Assembly: GCA_018136815.1 (NCBI GenBank)
Contig: CM030932.1
Span: 7,060,230-7,124,229 of the forward strand
Reading direction: 5' to 3'
Source: Isochrysis galbana
Lineage: Eukaryota > Haptophyta > Isochrysidales > Isochrysidaceae
Length of the DNA: 64,000 nt
This document shows positions 1-10,765 of this stretch, in pieces; the stretch's first letter is position 1, and every line of letters starts with the position of its first letter. Made by a program: the position numbers and the translations under genes. The notes beneath the pieces are model-generated. The model had not been told where the DNA came from. It saw nothing but the letters and a program-made list of their open reading frames with translations, and ran no database searches.

Positions 1-874
1 AGCGTAAATTGAATGACAAAGCTGGGATCTGTGCGTGCACAGCGCTAGGCATGGCGTCGTGCGCCAGCGGTTGGGGATTGGGGTGGCTGAGGGCTCACCA
101 TGACTGTTGCTGGAAAGAGACGGGGGAAGTTGGGGGACGAGTGAGAGAGGGCAGAGGGGAAGGTTGCGACTGTTGCTGATTTGAAGTGCGACAGCCCGGG
201 CGGAAACCGCTAACGACGACGGCTTTCGCGCGGGGGAACGTGAGGTGTTGGCGAGGTGGCGGGGGGGGGCTTAGGGGAAACGACTTGCAACGGTCTTCAA
301 CGGGCAAAACACATGCCGTTAGGACTTAAAGCGTCTGGCTAGTAGCTAGCAAAGATTGCAATAGTTATTTTTAAGGCCCTTAAAATTAAGCCCTTACACT
401 CGAAAGGCCTTATGCGAAGAGCGCTCGCGAAGGCCTTACTAGGCAGACCAGCAGCAAGCCCAAGCCGTAAGGCCTTTACGCGTCGCAACGCGTAAGGGCC
501 TTACGGTTGCGGAGCAGCCATAAGCCCTTGGTGTAAGTGTAAAAGTGTGTTAAGTGTTAAGTGCTAAGCCGTAAGCCGGCGCAGGCGCCGCGTCAATAAA
601 GGCTCCGGCTAGGCTCCAGCTAGGCTCCGGCGCCGCAGGCGCCGGCGTACGTACGCGCGTGAAGGTTGCGGTTGCGGCGCCGAAGGCGCCGGCGTTTTTG
701 AAGTTGAAGAGACGACGGCGTGGCGGCGCCGCATGCGCCACCCTCTACGGCCGCGTCAGCTGCCGGCTCGATCGAACGGCCCTCTGCCTACGAGCCAGTA
801 GTCATCGCGTGTTCGACAAATCAAAAACAGGCAAAAGACGCTAAAATCGCAAAAGTGTCAGAGCAAGGCTGATC
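1..874. other. No gene; GC-rich palindrome-bearing flank
   Basis: No supported gene. Positions about 355-520 hold many overlapping palindromes built on AAGGCCTT/TAAGGCC and GCGC words. Positions 590-740 hold GGCGCC-centred palindromes. Positions 744-825 form a dispersed repeat: the same ~80 nt occurs inverted at 60205-60285 with only a few differences. Short reading frames here have no recognisable protein features. Confidence 0.6.
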
Positions 875-2094
875 TCACTCTTGGTTGGAGATTGCCTGCG
901 AGGGGCGCTGGCCTGCGACTTGCTGCTGCGCAAGTGCGACGCCACCTTTGCGGCCAACGTCCCGGGCTTCGCGAAGGACTCCGCGTCCATGGAGTGGGAT
1001 CGACTCGTTGCTCGCGAAGCCGGCTCCGATCTTCAAGAGTTGGCCAAGAACCTCGTGCGCGCATACGTCCGCAAGACCGCAAGATGGGCGACGCCAACGT
1101 GGACGCGACCGGCACTGCGGGGGGGCGGTAAGTCGTATCTTTGTGCCACCGTGTGCGGGGAGAGGCGGTGTGCGGGGAGAGGCGGTGTGCCGGGAGGGGC
1201 GGTGTGCGGGGAGAGGTGGTGTGACACACGTACCGAAAATGCCAACCTCACACCGGCGTCCGACTCAGTCAGGTTGGCTCCGTCGAATGTCACCGCAATG
1301 AAAATGGGGTCCTCCTTTGTGCCCGAAGCCGAGAGCCCCCCCATGGTGCTGTCCTTGGCTTGCTCAATGGCCATGCCAATCGTGTGGAAGATATTCTCTA
1401 CCTCGCACCCGCGCCCATCATCATGTGCTCGCGTGGCCCCCTCGTCGCGCACGATCTCGTCCAGCTTCGCCCGCATCTCCGCCAGCGGCACGAGATCTAT
1501 GAGCTTGATGTTGGTGTCGGTCATGATGGTGTGCCTTTGCCTATTCTCCACCTCCTCCGTCACGCTCACGTCCCACGAGAAGATGTCATTCATCCACCGA
1601 AGAATGTTCCAGGAGAGCCCGGCACACAAGCGCACGAGGTTCCACTTCTCGCTCGAGAAGACGACCCGAAGATGCTCCTTCACCTCCTCGTACGCCTCCT
1701 CGCGGAACTTCTTCCTCAGCGCCTCAAACATGCCACAATTTGGCAGGGTCGCGAGGCCCTCGCTCAGCCGTTCGCCGTTGGAGCCGCGCAACTTGTACAG
1801 CGCGCGAAAGCACAGCTCGGGCAGGTCGTCCGGATTTGTCCACCGAGCCATCATAGCTGCCAAGATGCCCGCCTCCTTGTCCCACATTGACGATGACGTG
1901 ATCTGTGACACTGTTCCTGACCGCATCTCCGCCGCCGCTGCGAGAACTGCGCAGCGGCGGCGCTGAAACTCATACTGTGAGCTCAGATGCTTGCGGTCGG
2001 CCGTGAGGCGTCGCACGCGGCCCTCAGCCTCCTCAAGCCGGCCATTCAGCCGCGCAACCTCGGCCCAAGCCTCACTCTGTTCATCGCCCCTCAT
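875..2094 (-). CDS. Transposon-like protein of unknown family, two putative exons
   Basis: Unrecognised protein, probably from a transposable element. The long exon (2094-1234, or from an upstream ATG at 2196) starts with a charged coiled-coil-like stretch, then a helical region rich in Trp, Leu and Glu, and ends with the segment IFIAVTFDGANLTESDAG. The open frame goes on into a tandem repeat, but a good intron fits: donor GTACGT at 1233 and acceptor CCGCAG at 1115. This joins in phase to a frame that stays open to a stop at 875-877. The putative intron is a short tandem array of GGTGTGCGGGGAGAG-type units. The opposite strand over 881-1131 is also open with strongly coding-like composition, so the 3' part may be a fragment of another gene. 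The start at 2094 (MRGDEQ) is preferred because upstream residues are low complexity. Function is unknown. Confidence 0.4.
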
Positions 2095-2710
2095 CCCGAC
2101 TAGTACTCCTAGGAGGGAGGAGAGCGAGGGAGCGAGGGAGCCTGGTGGATAGAGGGCAGGTGGATAGAGGGCAGAGGGCAGGTAGTAGGCCTGCATTTAT
2201 TGATGAAACGGAGCCATTTATGGAAAAGGTGTAAAAGAGCATTGTTGCAAATTCGCAGTTCGGAAAGAGGGAAGGGAACGTTAATATCGGGCGCTGTACG
2301 AAAATTCTCGAACATGTGGATCATGATACCCCATAGAAGATTGGCTACCTGCCAACTCAGAAAACTCTATAAAATGGAGTCATATAACATCAAAGTGTTA
2401 GGTAGAGTAATATGATGATTCTCAGTCAAATGAAACGGCTACGAGATAAATGTCGGGCGCCTGTGCAAATATTATCGAACAGACGGTTCCCAAACCCCTT
2501 TGCAAAGAGAGGACACCGCAACCGAGAGGAGAGTAGAAGAGAGCTCGTCGCAACCGGCAGGTCCGATTTCCTGGGGGGGAGGGGGGGGGAGGGGCGGTGG
2601 CTGACGGACCCCCTTTTTTTGCCACAGTGATTCGCCATTCCAATTCCAATTCGCAATTCGCAATTCGTCATATTAGTTTGACCCTTTAATACTAGTTGTA
2701 GCCTGCGGCC

Positions 2711-2759
2711 CCTAATATCAGTGTATCAGGTCTAGAGGACCTGATATCATGATATTAGG
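2711..2759. repeat. Two-stage inverted repeat (hairpin)
   Basis: The outer arms CCTAATATCA (2711-2720) and TGATATTAGG (2750-2759) are perfect complements. Inside them TATCAGGTC (2724-2732) pairs perfectly with GACCTGATA (2738-2746) around a 5-nt loop. A further AGGACCTGATATCA copy follows at 2757-2770. The rest of 2197-2866 holds no gene that I can support. Confidence 0.7.
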
Positions 2760-2902
2760 ACCTGATATCAGCCTGACGGCCCATCCGGGCCCGCAACACC
2801 TCTAGTGCTTGTGTAAAACCAGAATTACAAAAAAATCGACTTGTTTTGTAAAGGGGTCGGCAAAGAGTGAGAAAGACGGAGAGAGGGAATCTCCGGCTCG
2901 CG

Positions 2903-3562
2903 ATGAAGTGCAGCAGTGGAGTGCGAGTCGTTGATGGCCTGCCGTCGCTCTCTCGACGAGCGCTGCTGCCGATGCTCGCCGCAGTGCTGGCGCCTCAGGG
3001 ACTTGACACACCCGTCTTCCACACCGCTCTTGGCCCCCGCCCTGCCTTAGCCGTAGATCCCTCGCTCGAAACGTTCACTGGGCCTGACGGTTTCTCGTGG
3101 AAGACTCCAGCGTCATGGGGCAAGCCGCAGATGCAGACGCTGCCTGACGGCCGCCAACTCGTGGTTTCGGTCGATCCGAATGATGCTGATTTCAATGTTT
3201 TCTTCGCCTCCACGCCAGTTCAGGCAGATTACAGCTCTCTCGGCTCATTCGGCAACCTTGACTATGTTGGTGGAACATTCCTGCCGCAATGTCCTGTTGG
3301 CCAGTGCACACTGGAGCGCGATGGCATCGCGGGTCGAATGATCTCTCAGTCAGCCTCGCGGGGTGGATACACTTTTGAGTATTCTATCCAGCAGCAAGGA
3401 CAGCCTATGCGCCGCTTGCGGACGCAGATGCTACTCCAAACTGAGGAGGGGCGGGGTAAAGCAATCGTTACGCTGACAGCTCAGTGCACGGAGGGTCGGG
3501 TTGGGGAACTCAGTCCAATCTTGACGGCGATCATCGACTCTCTGGCGTTGCCAGGAAAGTAA
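2903..3562 (+). CDS. PsbP-family thylakoid lumen protein
   Basis: PsbP-like protein of about 219 residues (231 if the upstream ATG at 2867 is used). PsbP-family proteins act on the lumenal side of the thylakoid, as oxygen-evolving-complex extrinsic proteins or assembly factors of the photosystems. Near the N-terminus a twin-arginine signal is visible (SLSRRALLPMLAAVLAP), followed by an Ala-Leu-Ala cleavage site before VDPSLETF, as expected for Tat import into the lumen. The mature part has the family opening FTGPDGFSWKTPASWG and later GNLDYVGGTF and the closing LSPILTAIIDSLALPG. No intron is needed. The short presequence lacks an obvious ER-type signal for a secondary plastid, so a 5' exon may be missing. 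It is PsbP-like rather than demonstrably the core PsbP subunit. Confidence 0.85.
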   Translation: MKCSSGVRVVDGLPSLSRRALLPMLAAVLAPQGLDTPVFHTALGPRPALAVDPSLETFTGPDGFSWKTPASWGKPQMQTLPDGRQLVVSVDPNDADFNVFFASTPVQADYSSLGSFGNLDYVGGTFLPQCPVGQCTLERDGIAGRMISQSASRGGYTFEYSIQQQGQPMRRLRTQMLLQTEEGRGKAIVTLTAQCTEGRVGELSPILTAIIDSLALPGK

Positions 3563-5331
3563 TCGACGGTGGTCCAGCTCTTGCTCATGGCACGGTACTA
3601 GTCCTCTTACTGATCCGGGCGTCGGAAGCTCCCCCTTACTTTGTACCAAGGCAAGACCTGCAGCCTAATGGTGCTTGTGAAAGAAAGCTGGCCAACACAT
3701 GGAAAGAGAGCCCCATTACTCCAATGAAAAGTTGTGGCCTATGGAGGATGCCATAGGTGGTATTGATGGCCACCGCGAAAATGACGATGCTTTGTTTTTG
3801 AAAAGAAGCTTAAACTACTCCTTCTCCATCTTTAGTTAAGGAGTAGTGAGCTTAGTCGTGGCGATCTTTATATATCTCCTTTCAACTAAATTAATGCTTA
3901 GTTCACGCATGGCGGGGCACGAATCCCCCCCCACCCCCCTCCCTTCCCCCCCTTGTCTTTTGTTGTGGGAAAGGAACCACCCGCACCCACCCTCCTGACA
4001 TGGCTCATGGCACGCAGATGCAGGGCCGCAGCCTTTGCATGCGCGACTACTGGCCCGTCCCTCCCTGATAGGCCACACCTTGAACGCCTACCCTCCATCT
4101 TGGGCCAGAACATTACTCCAATCCCTCCTTCCTCCCTCCCCCTGGCCCCTGGTCGCAAAACTTACTCTTAGAGTAGGGGTGGGGGGGGGCTTGGTCTTGG
4201 CGGCATGGGCATGGGGGGGCCTCACGCCTCACGCCTCACGCCCCTCATCTCAAGGTCTCAAGCACTAACGCCCCTCTAGGGGGATTTGTCAGTCAACAGT
4301 CAACCTCAAGCCATGCATCGAATGCCACGCCATCAACTTCCGTCTTCCGCGCCCTTCCACACCGTACACGTACACCGTCAAACATAGTGACAGCACCTCC
4401 GTCGCCACTAGTGACTAGTGACTGCACTCTCTACTCTAGTGACTAGTGACTAGTGACCAAGGATAGTATCCGGGCGCACGGTGTGGACGCATTGAAACGC
4501 CCCCTATACTCAAGCACCCATAGGGGAAGCCGAATGGCGGAGCCCCCACAATGCGGCGACCTAGGTCGTCAAGTCGCCACCCAGAACTACTTCAAAAGGC
4601 TCGCCCCGTCCCTCGCCCCAAAGCTAGGCCCAAAGTAGTGCACACATGGGCCGACCCCCTGAAACCGAAGACAAAGAAAGGAAAGAGGGGGGGAGCGGGA
4701 GGAGGAGTGTGGTAGGGGCTAGGGCGATGTCGGCGGGTACCCAAAAGGAAGGAATTGCTTCTAGTAGTAGTAGTTTCGCAGACGCCTTCAAGAAATTTTT
4801 CTCTAGCGAGCAGAAGACTACAATTCACAAAGAGCATGCCAAGCCGGCGCAGGCCCCATGACCACAATACCGTTGGGACGGTTTTCTTTTTTGCGAGCTT
4901 TCCGATGTTCCGCCATACGGCATGCACCAAATATGAAAGCAAGTCGCTTGAGTCGTTAAGTGCAAATTGATGTCCCCCGCAAGATTGGCCGCATACAGGG
5001 TATTTAGCACATTTGATGGCAGTTATAATTTGCTATTGTTTGAAGTTCCGTTTGATGTTGCGCACATTGTTGCAGTTGTGGTGTGCATGTTTGCTGAAAA
5101 TTTCTCATTGCCGACAACAACAGTCTCGCAAAAACACCGGATGCTGAAGGGGCCATTATCATGGTCTTGTAGTTGGTCGAAGCTATCTGCATCATCACTG
5201 GACGACATGGCCGGCCTCAACTGCATGCTTGGTCCCCGATCTGAATTTCTTTGTTCGGGAAGACACGAAAAAACGATTGTGAATCGGCTGCGTGTTTCTT
5301 CGGTAACTTGGCCGAGCCAACAGCAGGGACG
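3563..5331. other. Intergenic stretch with dispersed repeats
   Basis: No gene supported. 3880-3945 is a minus-strand copy of the T-arm-plus-palindrome repeat also seen near 36650 and 50030. 4240-4320 is a minus-strand copy of a ~70-nt repeat present at 39055-39115 and 49210-49285, recognised by its GTTGACTGACAA...GAGGGGCG core. 4405-4460 is a short tandem array of CTAGTGACTAGTGA. The remainder is C-rich or purine-rich low-complexity DNA; the downstream part up to 5331 is probably the 3' flank of the ferredoxin gene. Confidence 0.55.
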
Positions 5332-6700
5332 TTATATTCCGTCTGCATCAAAAAGATTATTAACCCCCGGAGGAATTTCCACCTCAAGGCCGTCGATTTT
5401 GGGGGATAGGATGATTTGGCATCCCAAGCGAGACGTGTCGCGTCGCTCGTACGCCAAGTCGAGCATATCTTCTTCTTCCTGAGACAAGACGGACGACATA
5501 ACCAAGTGGGCTGTGAAGCTATCGAGAAGTGACGGCAGCCACTACAACTTGATGCAGGCACGCTTTAGTGAACGAGGTTGTGCCTGCTGAGGAGAAGTGC
5601 GCAATGATGACACGCTAAGTTAAACGGACGGGCGAGCTGGGTCGAGCAGTACTCGTGGGTGGCAGCGTGAGCGCGTGGTGAAGCCACGGGGCCTGATGAC
5701 GCACTTCGGAAGGGGGGCCAATCTTGTGAGCGTCGCGCCCCGTCGCGTCCCAAAATTTGGACGACACGTAAACATGGCATGTTGAACAAGCCATCACCTA
5801 TGGAAAGTACAATTGGAGGAAGTGGGAGGGTGATCGGCAGGAACGCGGCGCCAGGATGATTGGCGTTCCTTCAAGCTCTACAGTCGCATCATCATGCAAA
5901 TGCAATATCGCGTCATATTTGCAGGAAGACACACCCCGGAACACGCACACTCGAGGTATTCGGATAGCAAGCGTGCTCCAAGATCATCGGAAAATGTCAC
6001 GACTTCGCGTAGACTTTGTCCTTCGAGGCCTATCACATCGAAGGGGCGTTCGCCCGACGGAGGAAAGACTCGCACAGTGACCTTAGCCTTGCCGAGCTCT
6101 GCCGCCATCTCACGCTCGACCGCTGCGGCGAGCGATGCAAGGCCAGCATCCTCGCCAACTTCCCATCTGCCCGCCAATTGCTTTGCAATCGAGAGTAGCT
6201 CACCCGGCCGTGCACCCCAGCCGTTTGGGTCTGCGAGAGATTTTACGATTCCTCGTGAGATCTGCGCATGGGGGAGGCAGTGACTGAGCGAACGGCCTTT
6301 TTCTCCTGAAGCACCCCTTAAGTCAGCTGATCCCAGCAACCTCCAAGCAAGAGGATTGAGGAGCCGTCATCCTGCCGTCCCATCATCCACCACCGCAAGA
6401 GCAGTCCTGCGGAGGCGTGGCCCCTTGAGCAGATGACACAAGCAGCCGCCCCAGCGCTAGCTCGTGTTACATGAGCACCTCTGGGGCGTAGCCTCGCTCT
6501 ATAATGAAGTCAACAGCGGCCGCTTCATCTGAGGCGGAGTGAGAGCAGAGCCGGCGCTCTGCTGGGCAGAGCAGGGCGCCACGGGCGGGCATCGTTCGAG
6601 CCGGTCCGCACGCTGCTCCCGCGCCCCGCTGAGAGCTGGACGGTAGGCGAGCCAACCAGGGGAGGAGAGCGCGCCCCGACGGACGGCTGACGGCACGCAT
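5332..6700 (-). CDS. Adrenodoxin-type [2Fe-2S] ferredoxin, mitochondrial
   Basis: Four exons read on the minus strand: 6700-6479, 6261-5935, 5797-5705 and 5478-5332. All junctions are GT-AG and in phase, giving 262 residues. The product is an adrenodoxin/FDX-type ferredoxin, an electron carrier for mitochondrial Fe-S cluster assembly or P450-type reactions. The cluster ligands are visible: ECACSGVMACSTCHVYV supplies three cysteines, split by the exon 2/3 junction, and the fourth lies in ERRDTSRLGCQI, followed by the family ending EVEIPPGVNNL. The N-terminus (MRAVSRPSGRALLPWLARLP) is Arg/Ser/Ala-rich without acidic residues, which fits a mitochondrial presequence. Between it and the ferredoxin fold lie about 90 extra residues (FIIERGYAPEVISRG ... 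GELLSIAKQLAGRWEVGED), a helical extension absent from ordinary adrenodoxins. Subtype FDX1 versus FDX2 is not decided. Confidence 0.9.
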
Positions 6701-7140
6701 CGCTCGCTGCAGTGCGTTCGCGTGGAAGTCGAGGGGCTCCCCCCGAAAGGATTTTACCGCCGGTACTCCTAGGCTATGGTAGGAGTAGAGGGGGAACCAT
6801 CGCTTCGTTCGTCCCCCCGATGTTATTGTGGTGTGAACACAACTGCTTCCACCGCGCGCTCGGCAGCAATGAGCTTTAGTGGATATCCTTGAGACAGAAG
6901 ATAGAAAATCTAGCCGTATGTTCACTACATCCTAGACGGCTACTCTACTGTACTAGCGTGATGAAATGAGCGAGAAAACCCAATGCACTCGTCTCCCACT
7001 AAAGTAGCCCCGATGATGGTTGGCTATGGTGCTCTTGGCATCATTTACAGACAACAAAAACTTCTCGCCAATTGTACATCGGCTCGAGCGCCGAGCGCGG
7101 CAGCTTCAAATGACGATACGGCGCTGAATATGGCGGAGGG

Positions 7141-9015
7141 CTAGTAGTCATCGTCTGAATCGCTCTCGTCGCCTTTCTTGGCGGCTGCTCTCTTCTTTTG
7201 GCCCGTCTCGGCATTGCTCTGTAACGCCTTGTAAATCTCCCCCTGCAAGGCAAGACAGTGCATGGCAAGGCGGAGAATTGGCAAATGAGCGGTCGGACGT
7301 AACGCAGGCAAGAGGTTGCCGACTGAAAGGCCGCCCTGAAGGTGGATGGACGTCCACAGGAGATGCGATGTGGTCACCACGCTACAAGCATACATAGATC
7401 ACAAAGTCACGGACTAGTCCGCCCCTACACTATGACGCAGCCATCCTCTTACCAGGTCATCTAGAACCTCGTCGTCATTCCCCAATAGCCCGAGATGCTC
7501 CAGATTGGACTTGCTTTGTGTAAAGAACGTCTTGAGCATGTCGGCGCCACCCCGTCGAATGCCACATGCGCCAAGCTCGAGATGTCGCAATGTCCGATTC
7601 TTGGGGAGCATCTTCAACAGGGACTTGAGCCCCGCGTCACCAATGTCGGTGTAGTGCAAATATAGTTCCTAAGAGCAGCCACAGCGATCAGTTTTATTGG
7701 CAGGCTCTGCAGGAAGAGCACCCAACTCGATGTAAGTACATCTTGCGGAAATCTACAAATCGGAGCCGCACAGATGAACGAGTCGAGACAGCCCCCCAGC
7801 AGGTGCATTTGGCTCAAACCTCACCTCTAGAGTTTCGTTGCGCGTCAGCGCATCGGCAATATATTCGATGCCGACAGAGGTGATCGGGTTGTCATTCAGG
7901 TAGAGCCGTTTGCACCCGGGCTTGCGTGGTGCGAAACCTGCGGCACCCGCCTTTCTAGCGTTCTCATTTTCCTCCTCGATCTGTTTTCGCCAGCCAATGT
8001 CCCCTCCATGCAAGGCCTTTGGCTCCGGCCTTTCATCGAGCTGCTCCGCGATCCACTTGCAGTGAGGGTCATCGATGATGCCTTTCATTGAAAGTGCCAC
8101 CCGTGACGGCTTTGGAATTTCAGGATCATATAAATCTGGGTGAAACCTACAGCACAAGGATGGGTTTCGAAACATTGAGGGCATGGTTGTCAACATGGTG
8201 TCCCCACGGGGAGTAATACGTGGTAACGCACCCGAACAATAGCATCAGGTCGTCATCACACGGTGCAGAACATGAGTAAGAGGGGCAGAGTCCTGGTGGT
8301 GTTCTACTAAGCTAAGATTAGGTCCCTCGCTACTGCAGCAATTAGGCCAGATAACTCACATTCTCCGAAAGTCTTCACACTCGTCCAGATCAGCCGCTGG
8401 CGCGGTTGCTGCCACGTATCGCCGGTCATACCAGCCATCATACGGAGAGAGGGCAGAAGCAAGCCTTCTGCCCTTGCCGTCGACGTACTCGCCTGTGTTT
8501 TGCGCGCCAGGGTGTGCCTTGCGCGAGGAACGCTTGACCTCGTCCATTTGTCTGCAGACGACCAAGGCAAAAAAGAATTGGTATGTGGTAGAGGAGCGCC
8601 GCACACTTGGAAACTCTGGTTACATTACATCTGGGACGCGCAGGCATGAAAGATCCCATGCGGAGCGCAGGACACAATGGCGTGCCTCAGGTGGCTCAGG
8701 CGCGTACTTTTTTACATGGTCGTCCTGCTTAGCAACGACGGTCCCCTTCCAGCCTGCGCTGGGCAGGACAGGCGCCCCCTCCAGCTGTTCGGCGACAGTT
8801 GAGGTGTTCACCTGCTCCGTGTGGCGGGACTCCTCTTCACTGTACTGGCGCTCCTCCTGCTCACGCGTAGTATAGCTGTCCTCCTGTGGCTCCTCCTGCG
8901 CCTCATGAGGCTCCTCATGCGGCTCCTCATGCGGCTCCTCATGCGGCTCCTCATGCGGCTCCACATGCGGCTCAGGAGAGGGCGAGCGGGGCGAGAGCGG
9001 CTGCGGGGAGCTCAT
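7141..9015 (-). CDS. Leucine-rich-repeat protein, five exons
   Basis: Exons on the minus strand: 9015-8624, 8551-8360, 8146-7825, 7668-7453 and 7242-7141. All have GT-AG junctions with consistent phase, giving 407 residues. The N-terminal third is disordered and holds a 12-nt tandem repeat coding PHEE about five times (8890-8970). A middle region contains DGWYDRRYVAATAPAADLDECEDF. The C-terminal half carries ribonuclease-inhibitor-type leucine-rich repeats: CKRLYLNDNPITSVGIEYIA, ELYLHYTDIGDAGLKSLLKM, LRHLELGACGIRRGGADMLK and LEHLGLLGNDDEV. The protein ends in a Lys-rich then acidic tail (GDESDSDDDY). The first donor, GTAACC, is weak and was chosen because it alone keeps the frame. LRR proteins of this type are protein-binding scaffolds; no partner or compartment can be named. 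The start ATG at 9015 is preferred over one at 9087 because the intervening residues are only basic low-complexity sequence. Confidence 0.75.
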
Positions 9016-10765
9016 GGTCGAGGAGCACGACACTCGACCGCCCGCGCCCGCTCTCCTTCGCGCTCTCTCTTTCCTCTTTCTCTCCATCTCCCTCTCCCCC
9101 CCCTCGCTCTAGCTATATGTCTCTTAAACTTTTCCCCTTGTTTCCCCCCCCTTTTTTCTCCCCTCCCTCTCTCGCTCACCCACCCGCCCACACCCGCCCA
9201 CACACACCCTCTCTTTCTCCTCTCTCTCCCTGCTGTTTTTTTGTCTTACTCCTAGGTGTTCGTACTGTAGATTAGTAAAGATGTTCAAAAAGAGGAGGAA
9301 CGGCTGGCAGAGAGGGAGAGAGGGAGGTTTGGTGCTGACCACTAGGGCAAGAAGGCCGGATCGCAGGGCGGGGCGCCGGCAGAGGGACAGCTCCGATGGG
9401 AGAGACCCGAGCGAAGGGCAAAGGGGAGAGGGCGGGGGGCGGGGGGCGAGAGGGCGAGAGCAGAGAGAAGGAGAAGAGAAGCCGTGACGCCGTGACGGGC
9501 GACGGGCGTAGCATATAGCATATTAGCCTGGCGAAGTCAAGTCCACCCGCCACCGGCCACTGGCCGCACATTCAGCGTGGCAAAGGGCAAAGGGCCGAGC
9601 AATGACAATGATGGAGGATTAGCTGACAGTGACAGAGTCACGGCGCATGGATCACGGATCACGGATCGTCCAACCTAGCCGCTTGCTGAAGCTTGAAGCG
9701 GCAAGAGGAAGCAGAGGGGAAAGAGATAAGAGATGTCTTTGTCCTTGGTGCCCGATCCCCAATCAATCTCGATCTCAGCGGAGCGCAAGTGGGGAGTCCA
9801 GGGGAGCTCCGCTGCGGACTGCACTGTGAGAAGGGAGAAGGGGGGGGGGGGCTGAGAGACGAGAGACGAGTGCAGAACGAACGCCACATGCCGCACAAAT
9901 AATCAATTTTGTCACAGGACACAGAGCGCCGCTATAAGGCTGGCTATTTTCGTGCTATGTCGTAGTATTTGTATCCACAGCCGCGGCGCGCGGGACAGGT
10001 CCCCTCCCTCGGGGCTAAGACTAGTAACCGGTTTACCAGATATCTAGATACTAGGTATCTTTGCCTATTAAGTAGCCGGATCCAGGTATCCAGATAGGGA
10101 TCGTGCGCCGCGCTACCAGGCAGCCGGATATCCAGATAGTAAATCCTAACATTCCAGATACTTCCAGGTACCCGGGTATCCGCCAGATATCCAGATACCG
10201 TTGACTGTTGTGCAGAGAATCGTCTCAATTCGATCTCTCTCGCTCCGTTCCCCTTCATTTGGTATTCTTCAATAAAACTCCTGTTTTCGTATGACAACGG
10301 ACATCTGTCTCCGCGCGCTGTGGTGTTTTTGCTTGTATTATGGATCGAGAGGGCGAGTAGCTACTGACGTCATGTAATATCATAAAACATCATACTTATT
10401 TATGTAATCACAAGGGAGTGAGCGGAGAGCCGAGGGCCGAGAGTTGTGCAAACAGAAGAGAGGAAGGGGCGCGGGAGCGGGAGAGAGGAAGGAGCGCGGG
10501 CTCGGGAGCGGGAGAGATGGCAGCGAGCAGGCTCCACAGTCTCCTGCTCACCCTCAGTCGTCCGAGGGCGCTGTGCTCGATCGTAAAGACGCTCAGCAGC
10601 GATGATGGAGTGCTCCTGCGCGCGTCGAAGAAGGCCGCTGGTGACGAGCGCTCCATCGCCATCGTGACCATCGCGCAGAGCAAGCACCGAATGCTTGCAT
10701 GCGGCATTGCTGCAGCGATCGCGGCGACCGAGGTCGGCTTGCTTTCCAGCTTGTTGCCAGAGTGC
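9016..10765. other. Low-complexity intergenic region with a GATATC-word cluster and CRE-like palindrome
   Basis: 9040-9480 is mostly pyrimidine-rich then purine-rich tracts. 10025-10205 holds at least ten degenerate words of the type CCAGATATCC, GGTATC or AGATA in both orientations, more than chance would give. TGACGTCA, a perfect CRE/ATF-type palindrome, lies at 10365-10372, about 400 nt before the next plus-strand gene. A reading frame over 10418-10765 precedes the chromodomain ORF in the same frame, but it has no recognised domain and may be leader sequence. Confidence 0.45.

Noticed and set aside
881-1966. Long plus-strand open frame
   Set aside because: Beyond ~1131 it is antisense to the better-supported minus-strand ORF and passes through the tandem-repeat intron; only its first 80 codons look protein-like.
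8821-9275. Leu/Arg-rich plus-strand ORFs
   Set aside because: Antisense of the PHEE repeat exon and pyrimidine tract of the LRR gene.
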